A DNA stretch of 39,146 bases from an uncultured Planctomycetaceae bacterium (GCA_903924405.1 CAIYBH010000429.1:1-39146); one strand, 5' to 3'; shown: positions 18,141-27,925, numbered from the stretch's first letter. Translations and numbers: made by a program. The notes: generated from the letters alone by a model not told the origin.

Positions 18141-19925
18141 ATGGGCTGGGATGCGTGGCTGACGATTTTCGTGACACTGGGCGTGCTGATTGCGCTGGCG
18201 TTTGAGCGGCCGGCAGACCTGGTCTTCATGTCAGCGATTCTTGTTCTTTCACTCGCCGGAGTGATTACACCCAAACTGGCCTTTGAAGGATTCGTCAACA
18301 GTTCGCTGTTGATGGTCGCAGCGCTTTTCGTGGTCACTGCCGGACTTAAAGAAACCGGCGTGGTGGACACCATCGGCGAAAAAGTTCTCGGCCCGGCGCG
18401 AACAGAAACCGGCGGCCTGACCGTGCTCAGCCTGTTCACCATCGTCACGTCGGCCTTCATGAACAACACGCCGATTGTGGCGATGCTCATCCCGGTGGTC
18501 ATTGGTTGGTGTCGAAAACACAGCGTGGCGCCCTCAAAGCTGCTGATTCCGCTGTCATTCACAACCATTCTGGGCGGCGCGTGCTCGCGCATCGGAACCA
18601 GCACCAATCTCGTTGTCGCCGGCCTGATGAAGAGCTCCGACAATCCGGAACTGGCCGAGATGGGCTTTTTTGAGATTGGCTATGTCGGCCTCCCGTGCGC
18701 CATCCTGGGCATTCTGTACATCCTGACGCTTGGCCGCAAACTGCTGCCCGAACGGAAAGAACTGATGGAACAGTTCGGCGATACGCGTCGGGAATACCTG
18801 GTGGAAATGCTGGTCACGCCAACCTGCCGGCTGATTGGTCAGACGATCGAAGCGGCGGGGCTCCGCGGACTCCCCGGACTGTTCCTCATCGAAGTCGATC
18901 GTCGAGGTTCGGTGATTGCCCCGGTCAGTCCGGATACTGTGCTGGAATCCAACGATCGCCTTGTATTCACAGGGATTGTCGACACGATCATCGATCTCAA
19001 GAAAATCCCCGGACTGGAACCGGCCGCCGAAACATCGGACCCGGTCGCCCAGCGTGAACGGCGTCGCAGACTCTGCGAAGCTGTCGTCAGTCGCTCATCT
19101 CCACTGATCGGGCAAACCGTTCGCGATGCGCAGTTTCGCTCGCATTACAACGCCGTGATTGTGGCGATCCATCGGAACGGCCAGCGAGTCCTGACGAAGA
19201 TTGGCGACGTGGAACTGGAAGCGGGTGACACACTGCTGCTGCAGACCGGCGCCAACTTCGTGCAGGCACATCGCAACAATCCTGACTTTTATCTCGTCAG
19301 CAATGTCGAAGGTTCACAACCGGTGCGGCATGAACGCTGGTGGTTTGCAGTCGCCATCTTCCTCGGGCTGCTGGTCACCATGTTCTTCGCCGGAGGTGAC
19401 ACAGCCATGCTGGGAGCATTTGTAGCCGGTGGGCTGATGGTTCTGACCCGCTGCATGTCCGCCGCTGACGCGCGTCAGTCGGTCGAATGGCCAGTCCTGA
19501 TTTCCATCGGTGCTTCCTTTGGACTTGGCACCGCACTTCAGGAAACCGGGGCTGCGGAGATTCTCGCCGGAAAACTGGTGGCCCTGACGCAGCCACTGGG
19601 GCCATACGCCACACTGGCCGCGATCTACTTTGTGACCATGCTGCTGAATGAACTGATCACCAACAATGGCGCTGCAGCTCTCGCGTTTCCGATCTGTATT
19701 CAGGCGGCAGAATTGTCAGGTTGCAACGCACGTCCGTTTGTGATGGCCGTCGCACTGGCGGCTTCGTTCGCGTTTGCATCGCCGGTGGGCTATCAGACAC
19801 ACATGATGGTGTTCGGTCCCGGCGGCTACAGGTTCAGCGATTTCGTCAAAGTCGGTGTTCCGCTGAATCTGCTGCTGTGGGTGGCCTCCGTCATACTGAT
19901 CCCGATGGTCTGGCCGCTGCACTGA
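18141..19925 (+). CDS. SLC13/DASS-type anion transporter with two RCK_C (TrkA-C) domains
   Basis: This protein of about 594 residues is a polytopic inner-membrane transporter of the divalent anion:Na+ symporter type (dicarboxylate, sulfate or phosphate). Each half has the family pattern: NNTPIVAMLIP with IGTSTNLVV, and LITNNGAAALAFPI with VGYQTHMMVFGPGGY. Between the halves lie two TrkA-C-like domains, the first around EYLVEMLVTP...LIGQTIEAAG and the second around LIGQTVRDAQF...GDTLLLQTG; these often bind small ligands and gate transport. The start is uncertain. ATG 18141 (MGWDAW) begins just before helix 1 as in homologues, but ATG 18120 and ATG 18057 are in frame and would add 7 or 28 residues. 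The substrate cannot be read from sequence. Confidence 0.88.
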   Translation: MGWDAWLTIFVTLGVLIALAFERPADLVFMSAILVLSLAGVITPKLAFEGFVNSSLLMVAALFVVTAGLKETGVVDTIGEKVLGPARTETGGLTVLSLFTIVTSAFMNNTPIVAMLIPVVIGWCRKHSVAPSKLLIPLSFTTILGGACSRIGTSTNLVVAGLMKSSDNPELAEMGFFEIGYVGLPCAILGILYILTLGRKLLPERKELMEQFGDTRREYLVEMLVTPTCRLIGQTIEAAGLRGLPGLFLIEVDRRGSVIAPVSPDTVLESNDRLVFTGIVDTIIDLKKIPGLEPAAETSDPVAQRERRRRLCEAVVSRSSPLIGQTVRDAQFRSHYNAVIVAIHRNGQRVLTKIGDVELEAGDTLLLQTGANFVQAHRNNPDFYLVSNVEGSQPVRHERWWFAVAIFLGLLVTMFFAGGDTAMLGAFVAGGLMVLTRCMSAADARQSVEWPVLISIGASFGLGTALQETGAAEILAGKLVALTQPLGPYATLAAIYFVTMLLNELITNNGAAALAFPICIQAAELSGCNARPFVMAVALAASFAFASPVGYQTHMMVFGPGGYRFSDFVKVGVPLNLLLWVASVILIPMVWPLH

Positions 19926-19946
19926 AGCTCGAAAACACTTCCGGAC

Positions 19947-20723
19947 TTATTGTTTTGCCAGTGTTCCGTGAATCGCCTCGGAGGCGTATTCTCTGGGCAG
20001 GCTTGCCAGCAACGCCCGGGACTTTTCCGCTGTTTTGGCATCGGGATGCAGACTCAGGGCCTGATTCAGCCATTTGGCTGCTTCGGCATCATTTCCATCC
20101 CGGTGCAGAATAAACGCCACATTGTAGTGGGCGGCAGGGGCTCCCACCGCAAATGTCAGGTGCGGTAACGCCTTCTCCAGCTGTCCGGCACGCGCCAGCA
20201 CAATGCCCAGCTCATAGCGACAGGACTGATCATGCGGCGCCACCTGGCAGGCGGCTTCGCAGGCCGCAATGCTCTTGTCCCACTGTTCCTGACTGCTGTG
20301 AAGCTGACTCAGTTCCAGTCGCACCTGAGCGTTGTTCGGAAAGCGACTGACCAGTCCCGTTAATATCTGTTCGGCCTGCGATACTCGTCCCGTCGTGCGT
20401 TCGATGCGTGCCATGCCAAGATGGGCATCAACACACTCCGGATAGGCGATCGTGATTTCGCGATACTTCTTCATCGCCTCGGCGTATTCGCCCACGTCTT
20501 CCTGATACCGAGCCCAGGCCAGGAGATTTTTCTCGGTATTCCTGCGGAAGGTCCTGCGTGCTTCATGGAACTCCGGGCTGAGTTCGTCACTCGCCCCTGC
20601 AGCATCAGTTCGAAGCAGATCGCGAGTGCGCGACATGGCAGTGGAAATGCCATCCGCAACACAACCAGTACTCAAACCGGCGATTGTGACCACCAACGAA
20701 GACAGCATCAGTCTGCGAACCAC
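19947..20723 (-). CDS. TPR-repeat lipoprotein
   Basis: This 258-residue lipoprotein has a signal peptide ending in the lipobox LSTGC, with the lipidated cysteine at residue 21. About five tetratricopeptide repeats follow (for example YAEAMKKYREITIAYPECVDAHLGMAR, split by helix turns, then repeats around 120-240). TPRs form helical scaffolds for protein contacts, so this is probably an envelope assembly or adaptor protein. The start is taken as GTG at 20723: AGGAG lies seven bases upstream and translation from there gives an ideal lipoprotein signal. A longer frame open to 20828 would bury that signal. It converges with the transporter gene, only 21 bases apart. No enzymatic domain is seen. 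Confidence 0.86.
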   Translation of the reverse strand: MVRRLMLSSLVVTIAGLSTGCVADGISTAMSRTRDLLRTDAAGASDELSPEFHEARRTFRRNTEKNLLAWARYQEDVGEYAEAMKKYREITIAYPECVDAHLGMARIERTTGRVSQAEQILTGLVSRFPNNAQVRLELSQLHSSQEQWDKSIAACEAACQVAPHDQSCRYELGIVLARAGQLEKALPHLTFAVGAPAAHYNVAFILHRDGNDAEAAKWLNQALSLHPDAKTAEKSRALLASLPREYASEAIHGTLAKQ

Positions 20724-21039
20724 TGGAACACTCCTGTCAGTGACACGTCGGTCACAGCAACATGACTGTCCGGAGCAGATCATCAGGGCGCGCGACTGCC
20801 GATTCGTTTCTCCGGACGCAACAGTCATCGAATTCGGAACAGGTCCGCAGACAGGAAAAGTCGTTCGAGCCTATCCAACCGACACCCACCAACAGGGCAA
20901 ACCGGCAGTCCTGCAGAACGCGACGTCCGGTTCGGCAGAATCTGCCGGCCCTCACCTGCATCAACCGCGACGAATGCCCCAACCTCAGAGCAGGACTATC
21001 ACGGGCGGTTAACCGGCGATGCCCACACATCACACGGGA
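20724..21039. other. Intergenic region between two lipoprotein genes
   Basis: About 316 bases between two minus-strand lipoprotein genes. No gene, hairpin with a T run or RNA was recognised. It should contain the leader of the TPR lipoprotein gene; only its binding site next to 20723 is clear. Confidence 0.5.
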
Positions 21040-21789
21040 TTACCTCGAGCCGCCACCGGATCCGCCAGTTCCACCGCCCACACCTCCAGCGCCGAAGCCT
21101 CCACCACCGCCTGCTGCTCCCGCCCCACCACCACCGGCACTTCCCAGACGCGGCGTGGGGATCGAATCGCGATACATGTCACTCATTGCCTGAATCTCAG
21201 CAGCCGGACGCCCCGTCCCCCGACAATCGCGCAGCGTCACCGGGATCGGTTCACCGGAAATCTGAAACTTCGCAACGGCATCTTCCACTGCAGTCATTCG
21301 CACGGCGTTGTTCACTTCATTGTGCGTGGATTGAACGTACACGCTGCGGCGCGATTCCGGGACATGGAACAGAATGTATTCCAGGTGTCGCTGCCCCGCG
21401 GAATTCAGTTCCTGACCTTGCGCTTCAAAGTGATGATCGAACAGCGTTGTCTCTTCCTGCCAGCCGAGCGCTGTCTGCGTGTCAATCATCGACCACACCG
21501 CCTGCTGATCCTGACAGGTGTAGGGCAGCGGCCAGTAGTGTTGGGAATGATAGATGTGGGAAAACTGCTGTTTCGGGGCCGTCGATCGTGGACGAGCCGG
21601 CCACACCTTCCCTTTGTAGTGTGACTGACGTACGCCGGGGGGCAATTCGCCCTTCTCGGCCCACCACTGCTCAGACCCCGGTTCGTGACGACTGGTGGGA
21701 TCTTCGTGATAAAACAATCCCGTCCCTGCAGAGCAGCCCGCAGACACACTCAGACAAAGCAGAGCCAGTGATTGGGCGCGGATCCTCAT
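21040..21789 (-). CDS. Predicted lipoprotein with glycine-rich tail, function unknown
   Basis: This 249-residue protein begins with a lipoprotein signal peptide (MRIRAQSLALLCLSVSAGC), the lipidated cysteine being residue 19. The mature part has a Trp/Tyr/His-rich segment (HIYHSQHYWPLPYTCQDQ), a mixed alpha/beta region with LFDHHFEAQGQELN and YVQSTHNEVNNAVRMTAVEDA, and a tail of about 35 residues that is almost only Gly, Ala and Ser. The middle resembles a compact domain that I cannot assign to a named family; similar lipoproteins appear to be common in Planctomycetota (inference from memory of the lineage). It may sit on the periplasmic side of a membrane. It is transcribed away from the FHA gene. 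Confidence 0.8.
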   Translation of the reverse strand: MRIRAQSLALLCLSVSAGCSAGTGLFYHEDPTSRHEPGSEQWWAEKGELPPGVRQSHYKGKVWPARPRSTAPKQQFSHIYHSQHYWPLPYTCQDQQAVWSMIDTQTALGWQEETTLFDHHFEAQGQELNSAGQRHLEYILFHVPESRRSVYVQSTHNEVNNAVRMTAVEDAVAKFQISGEPIPVTLRDCRGTGRPAAEIQAMSDMYRDSIPTPRLGSAGGGGAGAAGGGGGFGAGGVGGGTGGSGGGSR

Positions 21790-22273
21790 GGGCTGTTCTC
21801 ACAGACGCTTTTGATCGACAAACTGACATCCCTGTCCGGCGCACGAATCCGGCTCGGCCAACGGCAACCAACATCGAGGGCTCGACAGTCGAATCGCCGG
21901 CATTTCCTAATTCGGCGATGCCAGCGGGTTGATATCACCGAAAACAGCCGGCAAAGGCCGTTAAAGGCATGCAGGGAGGTAAAGTCCCCCCGGCCGTTAA
22001 ATCCTTCCAAGTCGCTACAGAACCTTTAGCCCGCAGCCTGCCTCTGTTTTTCCCCGGTTGCCACTCGTCATCCCTACCTCCGCTCCGGAATACCTGAAAA
22101 ACAGGGTAATCTGTTCTCTGTAACAACAGATCTGCAGTCCGCCACGGTCGGGCCTCTGCTGATCGTCCTGCCGAGTTTCGGTGACGCTTCGGTCATCGTC
22201 GCCTCGGAAAATTGGCAAAGCTCGCACTGCAAATCCCGGGAATCCCCTTCATTTCGATCTTTCGGAGTACTCG
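21790..22273. other. Divergent intergenic region before the FHA protein gene
   Basis: About 480 bases with no convincing gene. The decamer GGCCGTTAAA occurs twice, near 21957 and 21992, flanking a G/C-rich stretch (GGGAGG...CCCCCC) that could fold. No promoter boxes can be named with confidence. The frame of the next gene is open back to a GTG at 22181, but the ATG at 22274 is better supported. Confidence 0.45.
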
Positions 22274-25200
22274 ATGCCGCCCCTGCTGAAACAATCAGCA
22301 GCCCCCTTCTCCAGAGAACTGCCTCCATTACTCACCCCGCTCTACAACGCGAAGGTCGGGACGTGGCTGGTTGTTTCCGATGGTGAATATCTTTGTGGCT
22401 CGGCGCCCGAGGCTCAGCTCCAGCTTGATATTTCCGGAATCGAACCGCGGCACTGCCTGCTGACATTTTCTCAGCAGACCCTGTTACTGACCCGCATCAG
22501 CCGACGTGTCTGGGTGAACGAACTTCCCGTGATGTCTCACGTCTTCCTCCAGCCCGGAGACGTGATCTCACTCGGAAGCGTTTCGTTCCGGATAGAAACC
22601 GCAGATCCAACCAGCGAACTGGTCAATGATCCGGAAAAGCCGCTGCTGCACCTCGGAGATGTTCAGTCATCGAATGTCACCTATGTCGGACACTCCGATC
22701 AACGCTTCACGGACGTTTTCACCTGCAATCGCTCGGACAACGACGCAAGTAACGCCGCCACACTCGCCGAGATCCGCGAACAGGAATTGCTCCTGCTTCG
22801 CCGTGAATCTGAAATCGAGCAGAAGGAAGCCGGCCTTAACGCGGCCAGTGAACGCCTCAAGCACCTTCAGCAGAATCTGCAGGCCAGCCGAGAGGTCCTG
22901 GAACAGAAGCAGTCAGAGTTCCACACAAACCAACGGATGTTTGAGGAATCACGGGCGTCGTTCATAAGCGAGCGGCAGCGTCTGCTTCACGAGGCAGAGG
23001 GGATTCAGCAGCAGCACGCGACACTCGCCGCAGTCTCGGCACAGTTGACGGCAGCCACAGACATCACAACAGCCCTGCAGGCACAGCTCGATTCCGCTCT
23101 GAGTTCCCGCGACGAAGCACTGGCCAGGCTGGAACAGGCGACACGCGAGTCCGACGCACTGACGCAGCAACTTCAGCAGACCACACAGCTCATCGCCGCA
23201 CAGACCCACCGAGCGGAGGCACTGCAGTCAGAGCTGCAGCTGCTGCGTAGCGGAACCCTCGATGATCAGCAGGCTCTGGGGGAACAACAGCGTCAGATTC
23301 AGACGCGTCAGCAGCTGGAGCAGGAATCACTCGCGATTAAAGTACGACAGCGGGCAATTGAGCAGTCACGTCTGGAACAGGAGTCACGGGCTGAGGGGCT
23401 GGAAGCCGCGATTGCAGAACTGGATTCCCGTGCTGCGTCTGTTCAGGAGCGCGAAGCTCGGGCCGAGTTGACACACCGCGAGGCAGAGTCGCTGCGTGAA
23501 CACTGGATACAGCAAACGGCTCGACTTCAGGCGCAGCAGGAAGATCTTCAGCAGCGTCAGAACGCACTCAATCAGATTTCCAGCGAACTGGAACAGCAAC
23601 AGCAACAGGTGCTCGCCGCACGTGCCGCAGCGGAAACAAATCTGCACAACGCCCGCCGCTGCGAAGCCGACTCACAAATGCAGGCTGCACAGCTCTCCAC
23701 GAGACAACAGGAGCTGGACGCGTATCACGGAACTCTCATTGCGCTGCAACAGGCTCTGGAAGTTCAGCAGTCCGAACTCCACGACAGAAAGACACAGCTC
23801 GCAGATCTGGAATTCACCCTGCAGCAACGCGAACAGGCGATGATTCTGCGGGAACAGGAGTTGGAGCAGGCACTCGAAGCAACGTCAGTTGCCGGACCTC
23901 TGGAAGAACTTGAAACTCAGCGTCAGCAGCTCAGCAGCCGTGAACAGGCACTCGCCGCACAGGACCTGGCTCTGCACCAGCGTGAGTCCGAGCTGGAATC
24001 GTCCAGGCTCACCCTGCAGGAGCAATTCCGGCAGTTCCAGCAGCGGGAACAGGACATTCAGGCTCAGGCTACCGAGGTCAACGAAAGAATTGCGGAATGG
24101 CGCAACGAACGTCGGCACCAGCGGGAAGCGCTTGCAGCGAGGGAACAACAGCTGTCACAACAGCAGCTTGATCTGCAGGCAGCAACCGCGGCACTCAGAT
24201 CCGGCCAGAAGGACCTCAACGCACTGCAGCAAAGGCTGGCCACAGCCAATGAGCAACTGGAAATTCGTCGGCAGTTACTTCAGGACCAGCAGGAGGAACT
24301 GACCGCGGAACGCGACCATGCCATCGCAGAACTGGCATCCTCACGAGTCATGATTGTCGAGCTCCGAAATGCGCTTGAGCAGACACGGTCAAAAAATGCC
24401 ATAACGGCTGAGTTGAAAGCCCGACTGGCTGAGCAGGATGCGCTCATCAACCACCTGCACGAAGCTGTCGCGAGCTCGAGGGAAGAACTCGTCGAGGCAC
24501 GAGAGCACGCCGAGCAGATGAGTCAGCTGGCCACCGAAGCCGCCCGGACTCCTGCTCAGGATCAATCGGAACTGCTCAGCGTGATCGCGGCACGCGACAA
24601 GATGATTCGCGATCTCCAGACACAATTGCTGCAGACACGCGCGTCCATCGAGCAGGAGGCAGAGGGATTCAGCAGATCGTCGAAGCAGCATCTGGAACAA
24701 CAGGCAAGCCTGCAGAAGCAGTTAATGTCGGCCGAAAAGGGGCTACGGGATCGTGATGTCCTGATTCGGGAGTTACGAAATCACCTGGCCGCCATGTCGG
24801 GCAGGCAGCAGCAACAACCACCAGCACCTGTGATTGCCGGCCCCCCAGGACGGCAGGAAGCACCTGAAGAGCCGCTGGATGACAGCCCCGACGATGTGAT
24901 CAGCAACCTCAACTCATCTGATTTTTTTATCAACCTCGGGGCAGCTCCCGAACCATCCACAACCACGACCCAGACATCGTCCGCCTCAACACCGGTTCCA
25001 CGACGCGACCAGTTCCTTGAACTGGATGTCGATCATCCGGATGATGAGCCGGCCGCGGCTGAGGATGAGTTTCTCCCATCGATCACACCAGCCCAGCCGG
25101 AATACTTCAGCTCAGGGCACTCACGCCAGACGACACTGACCACTCCTGCGGAGCCCTCGACCGGATTCAGGAATGCTGATCTGCAGACGCCGGGTGCTCT

Positions 25201-26209
25201 GAGTGCGGAGCTGATTTCACTTCTGGAAATGGACTTTTCGCTCAACAAGCCTCAGATCCTGGCCAGATCGGAGACCGAGCAGCATTCGGTATCTGACGGC
25301 ATGATCCTCGACCGGGGACAGCTTCCCCAGGCCGAAGAGCCCCAGCAAAGCCTGCAGACGACAACGGGTGCTGCCATTGAAAGCGGATCCGTCGAGATGG
25401 CAGCTCACGGGCCGGATATCGACGTTGAGTCACAGTCCGAGACTCCAGTCTCCGACTCAGTGGAATCAGAACAGGCCGTCCGCCTGTTCATGGAAAATCT
25501 GCTCTCGAACCTGCGCGGCAATTCATCCTCGTCAACTGGTCAGGGATCGGAGAAGGAACGAGGCCAGCACAACCACAGCTTTGCCCACGAATCAACACCC
25601 GCCACGCCATCGCAGACCCGAACTGCGACCTCCGACTTCAGTAGCGAACGTAGCGCACCGGTCTCGTTTATCGACCGCTACCTGTCCGGTCAATTACAGC
25701 TGGGCGATACACCTGATAGTTCCAATCCCGTTGCCGCAGCCCCCTTCGCATCAGGCGAAGGATCGCTGTTGCAGTCTCCCACGGTTCTGCTGCCGAGACC
25801 CAGAACAGACCTGCGAAAACTGCGAGATGACATGCAGAGCATTCGCTATCTGGCCACCAAGGTGGCCGAGCAGGCGATTGTCCACCACACCATCCGGCAG
25901 CAGACATCAGGTCTGTTGCCACGTGCCGCTGCCGTGGTCGGCTGTCTGTCAGTTCTGGTCTGGCTGAAGCCGTGGTTACTGGTATGGATTCAGAATCCGC
26001 TGTACGTCGAGTGGGGCACTCTGTCGCTGCTGCTGGTCAGTTGTCTTGAGCTGTTTCGCAAGCTGATTTCCACCATGCTGTTGCGACGTGCACGTACGAA
26101 TGTGGGCACCAACTTCCGTCGCAGACGCACGCATGGTGACACGCAATCGCTCCGCGTGTCCGACCAGGACCTGCCGGTCGATCCATCCGATGACGCCCCG
26201 ATCTTCTGA
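22274..26209 (+). CDS. Giant FHA-like / coiled-coil / C-terminal membrane-anchored protein
   Basis: This 1311-residue protein has three parts. Residues about 20-105 form an FHA-like beta sandwich (VVSDGEYLCG, then GIEPRHCLLTF, then VNELPV and LQPGDVISLGS). Residues about 160-840 are almost unbroken Gln/Glu/Arg/Leu-rich coiled coil. After a low-complexity region (about 840-1180) come two membrane helices (about 1218-1238 and 1246-1265) and a basic tail. FHA domains normally bind phosphothreonine through an Arg and a Ser; here the GR and SRxH positions read CG and EPRH, so only the structural His remains and phosphopeptide binding is doubtful. The start has GGAG at 22264-22267. Topology predicts both ends in the cytoplasm, with a rod tethered to the membrane. 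Function is unknown. Confidence 0.87.
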   Translation: MPPLLKQSAAPFSRELPPLLTPLYNAKVGTWLVVSDGEYLCGSAPEAQLQLDISGIEPRHCLLTFSQQTLLLTRISRRVWVNELPVMSHVFLQPGDVISLGSVSFRIETADPTSELVNDPEKPLLHLGDVQSSNVTYVGHSDQRFTDVFTCNRSDNDASNAATLAEIREQELLLLRRESEIEQKEAGLNAASERLKHLQQNLQASREVLEQKQSEFHTNQRMFEESRASFISERQRLLHEAEGIQQQHATLAAVSAQLTAATDITTALQAQLDSALSSRDEALARLEQATRESDALTQQLQQTTQLIAAQTHRAEALQSELQLLRSGTLDDQQALGEQQRQIQTRQQLEQESLAIKVRQRAIEQSRLEQESRAEGLEAAIAELDSRAASVQEREARAELTHREAESLREHWIQQTARLQAQQEDLQQRQNALNQISSELEQQQQQVLAARAAAETNLHNARRCEADSQMQAAQLSTRQQELDAYHGTLIALQQALEVQQSELHDRKTQLADLEFTLQQREQAMILREQELEQALEATSVAGPLEELETQRQQLSSREQALAAQDLALHQRESELESSRLTLQEQFRQFQQREQDIQAQATEVNERIAEWRNERRHQREALAAREQQLSQQQLDLQAATAALRSGQKDLNALQQRLATANEQLEIRRQLLQDQQEELTAERDHAIAELASSRVMIVELRNALEQTRSKNAITAELKARLAEQDALINHLHEAVASSREELVEAREHAEQMSQLATEAARTPAQDQSELLSVIAARDKMIRDLQTQLLQTRASIEQEAEGFSRSSKQHLEQQASLQKQLMSAEKGLRDRDVLIRELRNHLAAMSGRQQQQPPAPVIAGPPGRQEAPEEPLDDSPDDVISNLNSSDFFINLGAAPEPSTTTTQTSSASTPVPRRDQFLELDVDHPDDEPAAAEDEFLPSITPAQPEYFSSGHSRQTTLTTPAEPSTGFRNADLQTPGALSAELISLLEMDFSLNKPQILARSETEQHSVSDGMILDRGQLPQAEEPQQSLQTTTGAAIESGSVEMAAHGPDIDVESQSETPVSDSVESEQAVRLFMENLLSNLRGNSSSSTGQGSEKERGQHNHSFAHESTPATPSQTRTATSDFSSERSAPVSFIDRYLSGQLQLGDTPDSSNPVAAAPFASGEGSLLQSPTVLLPRPRTDLRKLRDDMQSIRYLATKVAEQAIVHHTIRQQTSGLLPRAAAVVGCLSVLVWLKPWLLVWIQNPLYVEWGTLSLLLVSCLELFRKLISTMLLRRARTNVGTNFRRRRTHGDTQSLRVSDQDLPVDPSDDAPIF

Positions 26210-26637
26210 CTCCGCGCGGAGTACAACAGTCGAGCTGCTCGTAACTGAAGCAAATGCCGATACGCACGAATCTCCCGTCACGTGCGACACACTCTGCTCT
26301 GCCTGCTCGGTAAAAGCCCCGGTTGTCCTGGGCGAGTCAGCCACGAACCTGCAGCAACTGGCACCCACCCCGCATGGACCTACCGCGAATTCCATTTTTT
26401 CCGGGCTGGACTCGCTGCGATGAAGCGTCACAATACACGACAGCCGCAGGTCGGCTGGCAAAGCTGGTGGCATTTGACGGGCACTTCCCCCCCGGGCCGC
26501 CTGCAGAATGCCGGATGACCTCCTGCAGCAGGCAACGCTGGTGCCCGGCAGTAGCCGCCAGGCAAAGAAAAACCAAACCCTGAATTCGTCAGCAACAGCT
26601 CACTCAGGGGGATCTCAGTTCCGGAAGCTGATTGTTT
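26210..26637. other. Non-coding region before smpB
   Basis: About 430 bases with no supported gene. I looked for the tmRNA gene ssrA, which sometimes lies near smpB, but saw neither a CCA-terminated acceptor end nor a TPsiC-type arm. Short frames on both strands have no motif. Confidence 0.5.
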
Positions 26638-27144
26638 ATGGCAGCGTCGAATCAGAAAAAGAATGGCAAAGCAGCGGTTTCGGATACTGACCGCCAGATT
26701 GTCTGCTCCAATCGCCGCGCGCGCCACGAATACGATGTCCTTGACGAGTTGGACTGCGGATTGGTTCTGACCGGAAGTGAAGTCAAAAGTATTCGCAATC
26801 ACAAGATCACGATCGAAGAAGCCTACGCACGCGTTGATAATGGGGAAGTCTGGCTTGTGGACTGCGATATCGCAGAGTACGCGCAGGCCAGTATTTACAA
26901 TCACGCCCGCCAGCGAAAACGTAAACTGCTGATGAACCGCAGGGAGATTCGCAAGTTTGCGGAGGCTGGAGAAAATGACGGTTTAACGCTGGTCCCACTG
27001 GCCGTTTTTTTCCAGCGTGGGATTGTCAAGCTGCGACTGGGGCTGTGCAAAGGGCGACGCCAGCACGACAAGCGAGAACGCATGAAGGAAGCCAGCGACC
27101 GACGGGAAATGCGGGCCGCGCGGATGAAGTTCCATCCCCGCTGA
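26638..27144 (+). CDS. smpB: SsrA-binding protein SmpB
   Basis: This 168-residue cytosolic protein binds tmRNA (SsrA) and delivers it to stalled ribosomes for trans-translation, which rescues the ribosome and tags the incomplete protein for degradation. Family motifs are CSNRRARHEYDVLDE, GLVLTGSEVKSIR, the EAYARVDNGEVWL strand, NHARQRKRKLL and the Arg/Lys-rich C-terminal tail (KRERMKEASDRREMRAARM) that enters the mRNA channel. The length is slightly above the usual 150-160. ATG 26638 is chosen; GGAAG lies about 11 bases upstream. The gene stands alone and converges on the arsenic operon. Confidence 0.96.
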   Translation: MAASNQKKNGKAAVSDTDRQIVCSNRRARHEYDVLDELDCGLVLTGSEVKSIRNHKITIEEAYARVDNGEVWLVDCDIAEYAQASIYNHARQRKRKLLMNRREIRKFAEAGENDGLTLVPLAVFFQRGIVKLRLGLCKGRRQHDKRERMKEASDRREMRAARMKFHPR

Positions 27145-27214
27145 TCCCGGCAAGCCCCCCTGTGGAAGTGCAAACTCAGCGAGAACGGTCCGAACAACCA
27201 CAGATTGCAAAGAC

Positions 27215-27874
27215 TTACGGCGTTCCCGGTGGGAAATTCATCAGCCACAGCATTTCGCGACAGATCTGCGCCGAACGTTCCAGATATCGCATGGCCTCTG
27301 ATGGCGTACCATCCGCCTCTTTGGGATCTTCATAACGTACGGCCACTCGCACCGCACAGCCCATGGCTACCGGACAATTCTCATCGGCGTGAGAACAGGT
27401 CATAACAGCGCAATAGCCCTCCTGTGGATTCGGGGGCGCATTGAACACCTTGGAAAAACACACCTGCGCCGGCAACGTCGCAGAAGCCCGAACCTGATAG
27501 TGGGGATTCTGCGCTGTGCTGTCGTCCGGTTCCACCTGCAATCCGGCAGCACGCAGTGCCACCACCGCGCGAGGATTGAGCGCAGTCGCCTCGGTTCCCC
27601 CGGAGAACGTCTGCACCCCCGGCTGGCCATAGTAATCGGCTGCCACCCGCGCCCAGATTTGTGACAAGTGACTGCGTCGGGAATTGTGCGTGCAGATAAA
27701 GGTAAGCAAGGCCGGCCGGCCCAGTTGCTGCTGGCCGCGGATATAATTCTGAATGGTCCGCAATTCAACTCGCCGCTCCGGCGGAATCAGAGCCGATTCT
27801 CGCTCGCGCGCCTGCAGATACTGCAGGACTTCCGGAAACAACAGGCCTTTACGATCCTGATCAACTGAAGACAT
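27215..27874 (-). CDS. arsC: Arsenate reductase, thioredoxin-coupled LMW-phosphatase type
   Basis: This 219-residue protein has the low-molecular-weight phosphatase fold. The P-loop C-T-H-N-S-R-R-S has the nucleophile C61 and R67. A second motif, TCSHADENCP, gives C160 and C167 spaced by six residues, as in the redox cysteine pair C82/C89 of plasmid pI258 ArsC, and the catalytic DP follows in YEDPKEAD. This combination supports reduction of arsenate to arsenite with electrons from thioredoxin rather than simple tyrosine phosphatase activity. An N-terminal extension of about 50 residues is unusual and unassigned. ATG 27874 has GGGAG seven bases upstream; the frame is open to 27925. It is last in an operon with aqpS and arsR, which strengthens the call. 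Confidence 0.85.
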   Translation of the reverse strand: MSSVDQDRKGLLFPEVLQYLQARERESALIPPERRVELRTIQNYIRGQQQLGRPALLTFICTHNSRRSHLSQIWARVAADYYGQPGVQTFSGGTEATALNPRAVVALRAAGLQVEPDDSTAQNPHYQVRASATLPAQVCFSKVFNAPPNPQEGYCAVMTCSHADENCPVAMGCAVRVAVRYEDPKEADGTPSEAMRYLERSAQICREMLWLMNFPPGTP

Positions 27875-27925
27875 TTGCAAGCTCCCCGTCAAAAAAACAC
27901 GCCTGTCACGGACACCTGTGCTCAA

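Noticed and set aside
26210..26637. tmRNA (ssrA) next to smpB
   Set aside because: No tRNA-like ends or tag reading frame recognised.
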